64,000 nt of DNA. It comes from Ohtaekwangia sp035628875 (GTDB lineage Bacteria; Bacteroidota; Bacteroidia; Cytophagales; Cyclobacteriaceae). The position numbers and the translations under genes are program-made. Shown here piece by piece: positions 45,183 through 51,964 of the stretch. Each line of letters begins with the position of its first letter. The first letter of the stretch is position 1. The notes below the pieces were generated by a model. The model made no database searches. It worked only from the letters and a program-made list of their open reading frames with translations, and had not been told where the DNA came from. The DNA lies in assembly GCA_035628875.1 (NCBI GenBank), contig DASPIZ010000009.1, positions 1-64,000 on the forward strand, read 5' to 3'.

Positions 45183-45992
45183 ATGAGAACAGTAATCATT
45201 TTTCTTTTACTGGTGACAATACTTGAGGGCACCGCGCAGCAGGTTTTTGTTAACCGCCTTGAGGTGTCAAACCTCAAAACAACAAGCATTATTTTCCCTT
45301 CGAAGATCACGTCCATTGACATTGGAAGCCAGAGTGTGTTAGCACAACGGGTACAGGGTACAGAAAACGTCCTGCAAGTAAAGGCAGGTAACAACTCGTT
45401 CCAGGAGACGAATCTGACGGTTATCACAGAGAGTGGCAGGTTGCATCAGTTTGATGTGCGCTTTTGCGCAGCTCCTAAGTCATGCTATTTCATTGTGGAT
45501 GAGCACGGCAAAGTTGATCCTGCTACATCAATTGTTTTTGAAGATGCAGAGACAACGCAATTCTACCAGGATGCCTTTCGAATGATCCGAGGCAACGTGA
45601 GCATTAAAAGGTCGAAAGAAAAGTCAAATAAGATCGAGCTCGGCCTTAGCGAGATCTATGTAAAGAAAGATAAACTGTTCTTTCCTCTTTCAATGGTCAA
45701 CGAGTCTTTTATTCCATTTGAGATCGAATCAGTTCGCTTTTTTATCAAAGATCGTAAACAGCAAAAGAAGACTGCTGTGCAGGAGGTTGAATTGATTCCG
45801 CTGAAGATCAGCAATGGTGTTCGCGAAGTCAAAGAGAATGGGAGCATGAATGCAATCTGGGTTCTTGACAAGTTCAACATTCCGAAAACAAAAGAACTGA
45901 TAATACAGGTATCCGAAAAGAACGGAAGCCGAAACATTCAATTGAAAATCCGCAGCAAGGCATTTCAAAAAGCGAAGCTGCTAGAATCATAA
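45183..45992 (+). CDS. traN: Conjugative transfer protein TraN (VirB9-like)
   Basis: 269 residues with a signal peptide (VIIFLLLVTILEGTAQQ) and a beta-rich body with KTTSIIFPSKITSIDIGSQS, VLQVKAGNNSFQETNLTVIT and KKDKLFFPLSMVNESFIPFE. This is the TraN pattern, a VirB9-like outer-membrane-associated ring component that pairs with TraM. No TraO, TraP or TraQ follows, so the operon is shorter than in CTnDOT. Confidence 0.9.
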   Translation: MRTVIIFLLLVTILEGTAQQVFVNRLEVSNLKTTSIIFPSKITSIDIGSQSVLAQRVQGTENVLQVKAGNNSFQETNLTVITESGRLHQFDVRFCAAPKSCYFIVDEHGKVDPATSIVFEDAETTQFYQDAFRMIRGNVSIKRSKEKSNKIELGLSEIYVKKDKLFFPLSMVNESFIPFEIESVRFFIKDRKQQKKTAVQEVELIPLKISNGVREVKENGSMNAIWVLDKFNIPKTKELIIQVSEKNGSRNIQLKIRSKAFQKAKLLES

Positions 45993-46018
45993 TCGTTTAA
46001 CATTTTAAATCATGTTTT

Positions 46019-46843
46019 ATGAATCAAAAAAATCTTGATTATTTGAAGGAAGGCCTCAAGTACCTTGGGTTTGGTGAAGGCCTTAATGAAAAGCTGACAG
46101 AAAACATCAGCCAACAAAAAGATCAGTTCCAGTTAAGAACGGTCAACGAGTACGGGCCGGACAAAGTAAACTACGTCCTGGACTTCAAGCGCGGTGATCA
46201 ATCTGACATGTACTTCTTCAACAAGTATACGGCAACTATCAAAGCCGGAGAGCCAGATGAAAGATCACAGACATTTTATCCAAAGAAGAATTCAGGCATC
46301 ACTGCAAAAGAGGCGTACAACCTCCTAAATGGCAGAAGCGTGAACAAAGACCTGACCAACGCGGAAGGTCAGCCTTACAATGCGTGGTTGCAAATTGACT
46401 TCGCCCAAAAGGACGAGCGGGGAAACCATAAGTTCAAGATGATTCATCAGGCTTATGGATACGACCTTGAAAAAGAGCTGGCAAAGCTTCCGATCAAAGG
46501 CTTGAATGAACCTGTCACTAAGGAACGATTAATGCAATCCCTTGAACGCGGAAACCTCCATCAGGTCACATTTCAAAAAGGGGATCGTGAGGACAAGATG
46601 TTTATCGAAGCGAACCCCCAATTCAAGACGCTGAACATTTATGACGATAAGCTCAAGAAGGTATTTATGGAAGTTGGCCACAAGCATCATTTGCCCGATA
46701 GTGATCCCATACAAAAGCAGCCGCTAAAGGAAAGCGAGGAACCTGGAAAAAAGCAGGAGCAGAAAAAGGAAGTTGAAAAAGACCAGGAGCAGGACGAAAC
46801 GCCCAAAAAAGGAAGGAGAGGTAAGATGAAAATGGGTGTTTAA
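46019..46843 (+). CDS. Conserved ICE protein with two DUF3945-like modules
   Basis: 274 residues without signal peptide or membrane segment. Parts such as KVNYVLDFKRGDQSDMYFFN, NAWLQIDFAQKDERGNHKFK and EANPQFKTLNIYDDKLKKV are typical of cytosolic proteins that Bacteroidota ICEs carry near the transfer genes (DUF3945/DUF4099-like, from memory). The C-terminal 50 residues are a low-complexity Lys/Glu/Gln tail. It lies 26 bp after traN and is the last gene before the IS481 copy. Function is unknown; an anti-silencing or DNA-associated role is possible. Confidence 0.6.
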   Translation: MNQKNLDYLKEGLKYLGFGEGLNEKLTENISQQKDQFQLRTVNEYGPDKVNYVLDFKRGDQSDMYFFNKYTATIKAGEPDERSQTFYPKKNSGITAKEAYNLLNGRSVNKDLTNAEGQPYNAWLQIDFAQKDERGNHKFKMIHQAYGYDLEKELAKLPIKGLNEPVTKERLMQSLERGNLHQVTFQKGDREDKMFIEANPQFKTLNIYDDKLKKVFMEVGHKHHLPDSDPIQKQPLKESEEPGKKQEQKKEVEKDQEQDETPKKGRRGKMKMGV

Positions 46844-46932
46844 ATTAATATGAAGTAGTTTCGACTTAATCTGACAGTTGGGTTAACTTAGAAGTGCAAA
46901 CTATCAAGTTAAACCCTTTAAACTGTCAGAAA

Positions 46933-47982
46933 ATGAGAACTGAGACGAAATTAATCAAAACGAAGTTAGGTCTAATCAATTTGGCTGAACATTTGGGTAA
47001 CGTCAGCCAGGCATGTCGCATGATGGGTTATTCCCGCGACAGTTTCTACCGAATCAAAGAGCTTTATGAAACTGGTGGCGAGCTGGCTCTTAAGGAGGTC
47101 AGTCGCAGAAAAGCCATTCCGAAGAATCGTGTTGAACCGGAGGTGGAAGTGGCTGTTGTGCAACTCGCTATCGAGCAGCCGGCTCTGGGCCAAGTTCGAG
47201 CTTCGAACGAGCTGCGCAAACGTGGTATATTCATTTCACCCTGCGGTGTTCGTTGCGTTTGGCAACGTCATGATCTGGAGATCTTCCCCAAACGTCTGGC
47301 TGCTCTCGAAGCCAAGGTTGCTGAGGAGGGCCTTGTTCTTACAGAAGCACAAGTCATTGCCATGGAGCGGAAAAGAGAGAAACGCGAAGCGTCGGGCGAA
47401 ATTGAAACCGAGCATCCTGGCTATCTCGGAGCCCAGGATACTTACTACGTGGGTAACATCAAAGGCGTCGGCAGGATCTACCAACAAACGTTTATCGATA
47501 CATACTCAAAAGTTGCACTTGCCAAGCTCTACGATCGTAAGAACGCTATCACTGCAGCTGATATGCTTAACGACAAGGTGATGCCTTTCTTCGAAGAACA
47601 GCAGATCCCGTTGCTTCGCATCCTGACAGATCGTGGCACAGAGTATTGTGGTAAAGCCGAATATCATGAGTATGAGCTGTACCTCACCATCGAAAATGTT
47701 GAGCACTCAAAAACAAAAGTTAAAAGCCCACAAAGCAATGGTATCTGTGAGCGATTCCATCGAACCATTCAAAATGAGTTCTATGCAATTGCCTTTAGGA
47801 AGAAACTGTATGACTCCTTAGCGGCCCTTCAGGCGGACCTGGATCAATGGATTACGGAATATAATGAGCAAAGGACACACTCGGGGAAATACTGCTTTGG
47901 AAGGACGCCTTGGGAAACATTCCTGGCCTCAAAGAACCTTGCTATCGACAAGATGCTCGATCAAAACTATCAACCGGCATGA
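46933..47982 (+). CDS. IS481-family DDE transposase
   Basis: 349 residues. The N-terminal part has an HTH (NVSQACRMMGYSRDSFYRIK). The DDE catalytic core is in QTFIDTYSKVALAKLYDRK (first Asp near 188), RILTDRGTEYCGKAEYHEY (second Asp near 233) and PQSNGICERFHRTIQNEFY (Glu near 272), all intact. GRTPWETFLASKNL is the usual C-terminal end. The ATG at 46933 is used. The gene appears functional. Confidence 0.9.
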   Translation: MRTETKLIKTKLGLINLAEHLGNVSQACRMMGYSRDSFYRIKELYETGGELALKEVSRRKAIPKNRVEPEVEVAVVQLAIEQPALGQVRASNELRKRGIFISPCGVRCVWQRHDLEIFPKRLAALEAKVAEEGLVLTEAQVIAMERKREKREASGEIETEHPGYLGAQDTYYVGNIKGVGRIYQQTFIDTYSKVALAKLYDRKNAITAADMLNDKVMPFFEEQQIPLLRILTDRGTEYCGKAEYHEYELYLTIENVEHSKTKVKSPQSNGICERFHRTIQNEFYAIAFRKKLYDSLAALQADLDQWITEYNEQRTHSGKYCFGRTPWETFLASKNLAIDKMLDQNYQPA

Positions 47983-47991
47983 GCGCACGTT

Positions 47992-48141
47992 GGCATTTCT
48001 TCCTCATAGGCCGCCAACAGCCGCAAGCGGAAAATAAGTCAAGGGTGGCTTTGGATGTGGGAGGGACTTTGCGCGGCAACTCGCGTAGCCCTTGACTTAT
48101 TTGGAGCGGTGGCTACCTTTGCCTATCGAGGAAGGAATGCC
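47992..48141. repeat. 150-bp imperfect palindrome at the IS481 right end
   Basis: The outer arms GGCATTTCTTCCTCATAGGC (47992-48011) and GCCTATCGAGGAAGGAATGC (48121-48140) pair almost completely. Inner arms AAATAAGTCAAGGG (48032-48045) and CCCTTGACTTATTT (48089-48102) are a perfect 14-bp match. Together they can form a long double hairpin in DNA or RNA between the transposase stop and the right terminal repeat. Confidence 0.8.
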
Positions 48142-48185
48142 TGAAGCCTGACTGTCAGATCAAGTCTTAACTATTACAATTAATA

Positions 48186-48246
48186 GAAGTCCAGGAGTAT
48201 GCCATGTGAGTTCGCTCATTTTTTGCGTGACCTACTCCTGACTTCT
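48186..48246. terminator. Hairpin between IS481 and convergent gene
   Basis: AGAAGTCCAGGAGTA pairs with TACTCCTGACTTCTT with one bulged base; the loop is about 30 bp. It stands between plus-strand and minus-strand transcripts and may end both. Confidence 0.55.
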
Positions 48247-48255
48247 TATTTATTA

Positions 48256-48777
48256 TTAACTATACGGGTCAATTTCAAGAAACGCCCCCTCCTCTTTGAG
48301 TTGATCAAAGATCATATTTTCATCTCTTAAAAAAATCTGTCTTCCTTTCGCATCCGTGACGAGAATAAAGTTCTGTTTTGGATTTACGTAAACGCCAGTT
48401 TGCCGCCCCTGACTGAAGATATCGGGGGACTTATAACCCTCTACTTGGAGCGCATTGGCAATAAGTAAATTCCAATGAGAATCCTCATCGCGAACTACAT
48501 CGCCCGCCAAGAACACTTCCGTACGTTCTTTATTAAATTTTTTAACTTTAATTGCCCGCAGCAATGCATCAATTTCTTCCGTGTCGGAGCGACTTCCAAA
48601 ATGCAATATTGATGCCTTTTTCAATTTCGCCTCAAATAATAAAAGAAGTCTGCACGCTCCTTCACCTGAGCCAGCACTAATTAGTAGGTCATCATTTGTA
48701 AATATTATTTCACCAGCTGATGCAACGGTTTCGGAACTGTCGTTAGTCCATTTACCATTTTTGAAGTGAGATGTCAT
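48256..48777 (-). CDS. Possible CheD-like cysteine deamidase
   Basis: About 173 residues. The segment SAGSGEGACRLLLLFEAKLK followed by KASILHFGS gives a Cys and a His 15 residues apart. This resembles the catalytic pair of CheD, the chemoreceptor glutamine deamidase, and of the related CNF toxins. Later VFLAGDVVRDEDSHWNLLIA, then GRQTGVYVNPKQNFILV, also fits the CheD order loosely. No chemotaxis genes are near, so a chemoreceptor target is unlikely; a role in modifying another protein is inference. The ATG at 48777 is preferred over one at 48816. The upstream side faces the structured leader region. Confidence 0.4.
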   Translation of the reverse strand: MTSHFKNGKWTNDSSETVASAGEIIFTNDDLLISAGSGEGACRLLLLFEAKLKKASILHFGSRSDTEEIDALLRAIKVKKFNKERTEVFLAGDVVRDEDSHWNLLIANALQVEGYKSPDIFSQGRQTGVYVNPKQNFILVTDAKGRQIFLRDENMIFDQLKEEGAFLEIDPYS

Positions 48778-48890
48778 ACCGTGAATATTTGAATTTTGTT
48801 GAATTCTGTAGATCAATTGTTAGATTCATCCGTAACCTCATTTTAAGCGGAAGGAGACGTGTATCTTCAAAAGCACTAGAAGTTAACCTT

Positions 48891-49120
48891 GCTTTTATCC
48901 GCCCGAAGTTCGGGCTTTTTTCCGGACTTGATGCCAAAAGACTACGGCATTTGAACGGCTACCCCCCTTACATTCCTATCGTCATTACAGGTTCCCCCCA
49001 TTAAAATTCCGTTTCCTTTTGGCGCAAGATTGTGTCAGCAGAGTTTGTTTTTTGTTTTCCGGAAAAAGCCCGGAGTCATGGCCATCTAAAATCAAAGTTT
49101 ACTTAACAAAGATGGTTATG
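48891..49120 (+). promoter_or_regulatory. Structured leader, copy 1
   Basis: This 230-bp stretch is homologous to 50149-50353. It has a terminator-like hairpin GCCCGAAGTTCGGGC then T6 at 48901-48921, and a small TGCC...GGCA hairpin. A long-range pairing of CGGGCTTTTTTCCGG (48911-48925) with CCGGAAAAAGCCCGG (49059-49073) could close a multi-branched structure. It also shares ATTCCGTTTCCTTTTGGCGC and ATGGCCATCTAAAATCAA with copy 2, and ends in GATGGTTATG at the start of a short peptide frame. Confidence 0.75.
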
Positions 49121-49177
49121 GGGAAAATAAAACATTCCGAAATGAAAGGTCGCTTTATGCTAGAGCAACTATTATAG
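49112..49177 (+). CDS. Possible 21-residue leader peptide
   Basis: A short frame starts at the same ATGGTTATG that begins ArdC in leader copy 2: MVMGKIKHSEM, GRFMLEQLL, then TAG at 49175-49177. The GTG of the next gene lies two bases after the stop. This could be a leader peptide that couples translation, or the remnant start of a gene that lost its frame. No independent evidence for expression. Confidence 0.35.
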   Translation: MVMGKIKHSEMKGRFMLEQLL

Positions 49178-49179
49178 GC

Positions 49180-49440
49180 GTGGCTACAGAATTTACGGGA
49201 GTGATTAAAAAGTACCTTGACAAAAACAAGAAATTGAAGTTCAAAGAGACGGTCAACCGATCATTCGCAAATGAAGAAATGACTCAAATTGAAAAGCGAG
49301 AGGAACGATTTCTGCTCATTACTATGGACAATAATAGCGGTACCGAATTGTATGAATACGAGGTTGAGGACTCTGGTAATGTTTCAGTGTATGACCTTAT
49401 CTGGATCATGGAACAAATTGAATTTGAAGAAGGGGTATAA
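49180..49440 (+). CDS. Small unknown protein behind leader copy 1
   Basis: 86 residues, acidic, with KKLKFKETVNRSFANEEMTQ and LIWIMEQIEFEEGV. No family is recognised. The start is a GTG, two bases after the stop of the possible 21-residue leader peptide; no ATG is in frame earlier. A good terminator follows. Its placement behind the same leader as ArdC suggests it belongs to the same regulon of genes, perhaps with an anti-defence or early-transfer role; that is inference. Confidence 0.5.
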   Translation: MATEFTGVIKKYLDKNKKLKFKETVNRSFANEEMTQIEKREERFLLITMDNNSGTELYEYEVEDSGNVSVYDLIWIMEQIEFEEGV

Positions 49441-49458
49441 CATATAACCCCTTTTTTT
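49432..49458 (+). terminator. Rho-independent terminator
   Basis: GGGGTATA...TAACCCC hairpin followed by T7, overlapping the end of the 86-residue gene. Confidence 0.75.
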
Positions 49459-49481
49459 GATCGCAGAGTAGCCTGACCAGA

Positions 49482-50138
49482 TTAAAGCTGCGGTGAAATC
49501 CACTCCTTTAAAGACCGAACAAAATGCTCCTCTAAAACATATCTTTTTGTATTGTTGTATGTAATATCTCTAATAAGACCATTGTTTTCTAATAACTTGA
49601 TTTTAGCATCAAGGTCCAAGTGGTCGTCATAGAAGTATACCAAAATTTCTCTTCCGCCAGTGTTGTAACTCCACCCTTTTTGGAGAAGAATGAATTCACG
49701 AAATATGGGATGCGCTTGGAGGTCGGTGTCAATCTCTTTAATAAGTTCTGGCATCAGCGCGTAGATTTTCGAATAATCCTCACCAACAGGTATCTTCTTG
49801 TTGAGCAGTGATTCCGCATATTCTTCAGCTGTTATTTTCCACTTTGTGATTAAATGAACCGTGTATTTGATCGGATCACTGTCAATTAATTTGGCGCATG
49901 ACTGACAGAGCCATATCGCATTCAAGATTGATTTTCGGGCATCGGAAGATATTGATTTATCAAAGCGTGGCCCACCTTCGCTGGCCGCAGTAATGTGAGC
50001 GGCTACACCTAAGTTCGTTGCTTTTGACACATCGGTATTCGGCCCCATCGTAAGAACTCGACAGTCGGGATTCGAGCATAGTAGGCCGACCCGTTTTGAT
50101 ACTGAGTCTTTTACATCCATTGAAAATCCATCACGCAT
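49482..50138 (-). CDS. HNH nuclease-domain protein
   Basis: 218 residues. The N-terminal 110 residues form an HNH module: RVGLLCSNPDCRVLTMGPN, NLGVAAHITAASEGGPRFD with the catalytic His, and LNAIWLCQSCAKLIDSD with the zinc CxxC. This module is used as the DNA-cutting effector in several bacterial defence systems. The C-terminal 100 residues are mixed alpha/beta with YDDHLDLDAKIKLLENNGLI, resembling a winged-helix end. It stands alone on the minus strand between the two leader copies, reading away from ArdC. A defence effector role is inferred. Confidence 0.65.
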   Translation of the reverse strand: MRDGFSMDVKDSVSKRVGLLCSNPDCRVLTMGPNTDVSKATNLGVAAHITAASEGGPRFDKSISSDARKSILNAIWLCQSCAKLIDSDPIKYTVHLITKWKITAEEYAESLLNKKIPVGEDYSKIYALMPELIKEIDTDLQAHPIFREFILLQKGWSYNTGGREILVYFYDDHLDLDAKIKLLENNGLIRDITYNNTKRYVLEEHFVRSLKEWISPQL

Positions 50139-50148
50139 AAAATGTTTG

Positions 50149-50353
50149 CTTTTATCCGTCCAAAGTTCGGCCTTTTTCCGGACTTGATGCCAAAAGCTTC
50201 CGGCATAAAAGGCACCTACCTACGGCCTTCCCTCCATTTATTCCGTTTCCTTTTGGCGCAAGCCTGTGTCAGCGGAGTTGCATTTTGTTCTCCGAAAAAG
50301 CCCGGAGACATGGCCATCTAAAATCAATGTTTCACTTAAACAAGATGGTTATG
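50149..50353 (+). promoter_or_regulatory. Structured leader, copy 2 (before ArdC)
   Basis: Homologous to 48891-49120 over its length but 25 bp shorter. The same long-range pair is kept with changed bases: TTCGGCCTTTTTCCGG at 50166-50181 against CTCCGAAAAAGCCCGG at 50290-50305. The TGCC...GGCA hairpin (50188-50204) and ATTCCGTTTCCTTTTGGCGC (50240 on) are also kept. It ends in AAGATGGTTATG, the ArdC start. Confidence 0.75.
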
Positions 50354-51223
50354 AAAACGACAAGCGAAAGAAAGAACATGTATGACGTCATCAACAACAT
50401 GATCATGGAGAAGCTCCAAAACGGTAAGATGCCGTGGAAGCAGACCTGGAATAATTACGGTCCTGCAGGAAACTATGTAAGCAACAAACCTTATCGTGGA
50501 ATCAACGCCTTGATCCTTAACAACACTGAATATGAATATCCGTTGTTTATGACATTTCTTCAAGTCAAGGAACTTGGTGGATACATCAAAAGAGGATCAA
50601 AGAGCATCGAAGTCATTTATTGGAAGACGCTGCAGTTTGAAGAAGAGGAAAATATCAAACGCATTCCGTTCCTGAGATATTACAATGTCTTCAATGTTGA
50701 ATGTGTCGAAGGAATAAAGCTCAAGCTTCCGACAAAATATGTTAACGATCCTATTGATGTTTGTGAGAATATCGTCAATGAAATGCCTTCAAAGCCAGTC
50801 ATTGAGCATGGTGGTGATGAGCCACACTATAACTGGAAGGAAGACCGTATCAAGATCCCAAATCGTGAAAACTTCATCCTCTCTGATGAGTATTATGCTA
50901 CGCTATTCCATGAGCTTGCCCACAGTACCGGTCATACATCAAGGCTGAACAGAGAAACCTGCATGAAACCTTCTGTTTATGGATCGAGAGATTACTGCAA
51001 AGAGGAATTGGTTGCTGAGATTGCAACGTGCTTTCTATGTGGAGAGGGTGGCATATCAAACAACACAATTGACAACAGTTCGGCTTACATTCAGTTTTGG
51101 CTTGAAAGGCTCACCCATCTGTTAAGAGAAGACAACAAAGCTTTTGTAAGGGCATCCGCTCTTGCACAAAAAGCGACTGATTTCATCTTGAACAGGATAG
51201 AGGAACCGGTTTTTAGTGAATAA
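50345..51223 (+). CDS. ardC: ArdC-like antirestriction protein
   Basis: ArdC-type proteins protect incoming single-stranded plasmid or ICE DNA from host restriction. The N-terminal domain (ssDNA-binding type) shows YDVINNMIMEKLQNGKMPWK, NKPYRGINALIL and MTFLQVKELGGYIKRGSKS. The C-terminal zincin-like peptidase domain has LFHELAHSTGHTSRLNRE, with the HExxH-type metal motif near residue 188, and later EELVAEIATCFLC with the third ligand region. The ATG at 50345 matches the position of the ATG in leader copy 1; a second ATG is at 50351. A terminator follows. Standing behind the structured leader, it is a strong candidate for expression right after transfer. Confidence 0.88.
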   Translation: MVMKTTSERKNMYDVINNMIMEKLQNGKMPWKQTWNNYGPAGNYVSNKPYRGINALILNNTEYEYPLFMTFLQVKELGGYIKRGSKSIEVIYWKTLQFEEEENIKRIPFLRYYNVFNVECVEGIKLKLPTKYVNDPIDVCENIVNEMPSKPVIEHGGDEPHYNWKEDRIKIPNRENFILSDEYYATLFHELAHSTGHTSRLNRETCMKPSVYGSRDYCKEELVAEIATCFLCGEGGISNNTIDNSSAYIQFWLERLTHLLREDNKAFVRASALAQKATDFILNRIEEPVFSE

Positions 51224-51235
51224 AATATCATTCTA

Positions 51236-51272
51236 GGGCTAAGGGGTCGTAAGGCTCTTTAGCCTTTTATTT
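51236..51272 (+). terminator. Rho-independent terminator after ArdC
   Basis: GGCTAAG...CTTTAGCC hairpin followed by TTTTATTTT. It may also serve the convergent HTH gene, whose stop lies in the T-rich part. Confidence 0.7.
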
Positions 51273-51476
51273 TAACCATTTTTTGCGAAACCCATAAGCC
51301 ACCAGACTAGCGGCATTTCTAACCTGAAACCTGTTCAGCATTTCAATTCTTATAGAGTCAATCGTCTTTTTACTGTTGCCTAGCTTTTTGGCAATTTCCT
51401 CGCTACTGTATCCTTCAGCAATCAGCTTTAGTACATCGAGTTGCTTGTCTGTGATGTCTACTTTTTTCACAAACAA
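51267..51476 (-). CDS. LuxR-type HTH protein
   Basis: 69 residues, nearly all LuxR-type helix-turn-helix: ITDKQLDVLKLIAEGYSSEE, IAKKLGNSKKTIDSIRIEML and VRNAASLVAYGFRKKWLK. There is no receiver domain. It diverges from the XRE gene at 51588 across a region with a palindrome, so it may regulate itself and that gene. The DNA-binding part resembles the output domain of the hybrid kinase at 31103 in type only. Confidence 0.75.
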   Translation of the reverse strand: MFVKKVDITDKQLDVLKLIAEGYSSEEIAKKLGNSKKTIDSIRIEMLNRFQVRNAASLVAYGFRKKWLK

Positions 51477-51498
51477 TTATAGAAGATAAATATATTTA

Positions 51499-51524
51499 GG
51501 TATTTTTATCCCCATATAAATACC
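51499..51524. promoter_or_regulatory. Palindromic operator between divergent HTH genes
   Basis: A 26-bp palindrome, GGTATTTTTAT, CCCC, ATATAAATACC, one mismatch in the 11-bp arms. A third half-site, ATATAAATACG, follows at 51528-51538. It lies 23 bp before the LuxR-type gene and 64 bp before the XRE gene. Confidence 0.6.
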
Positions 51525-51587
51525 GGGATATAAATACGTCATTTATCTGATTGTCAGAGTGGTACGAAAAACAAAATAATATGTAGT

Positions 51588-51824
51588 ATGAAGACGAGGG
51601 ACGCGAAAAAATTCTTGAGAATTCTTGGAGAGAGGCTTTATTCTTTGCGAAAAGAACAAGGGACTGAAATTGAAATGGTTGCCAAGGCTGTAGGCATATC
51701 TCCCGCACTGCTTGTGAGAATTGAGAGAGGTGATTACGATATGTACCTCGATTTACTATTTGAACTTTGCGACTATTACAGCATAACTCCGCATGATCTT
51801 TTTAAAGACGTGGAGAAACCTTAA
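51588..51824 (+). CDS. XRE-family HTH regulator
   Basis: 78 residues: LGERLYSLRKEQGTEIEMVA, KAVGISPALLVRIERGDYDM and LLFELCDYYSITPHDLFKD. This is a full XRE-type helix-turn-helix. It diverges from the LuxR-type gene and lies upstream of the nucleotidyltransferase/HEPN/GIN gene, with 140 bp between. It may control that gene. Confidence 0.75.
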   Translation: MKTRDAKKFLRILGERLYSLRKEQGTEIEMVAKAVGISPALLVRIERGDYDMYLDLLFELCDYYSITPHDLFKDVEKP

Positions 51825-51964
51825 TGCAATCATTTTAGATGGCAACCTTCGGGTCAGTAGACGCATGACATTAATTAACCGAAATATGAACCTTTGTTAC
51901 TAAAAGCCTGAACATAGGATAATCAATTTATAGCGCATGTTAACCTAACTTCAATCCAAGGAAA

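Larger units (their letters stand above)
46863..48166 (+). mobile_element. IS481-family insertion sequence
   Basis: The element is bounded by imperfect 20-bp inverted repeats, GACTTAATCTGACAGTTGGG at 46863-46882 and the complement of GACTTGATCTGACAGTCAGG at 48147-48166 (17 of 20 matching). It holds one intact transposase gene. Inside the left end, CTGACAGTT (46871) and AACTGTCAG (46921-46929) form a further hairpin that could block read-in transcription. A large palindrome lies between the transposase and the right end. I see no clear target-site duplication. It sits just after the tra operon and breaks no visible gene. Confidence 0.85.
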
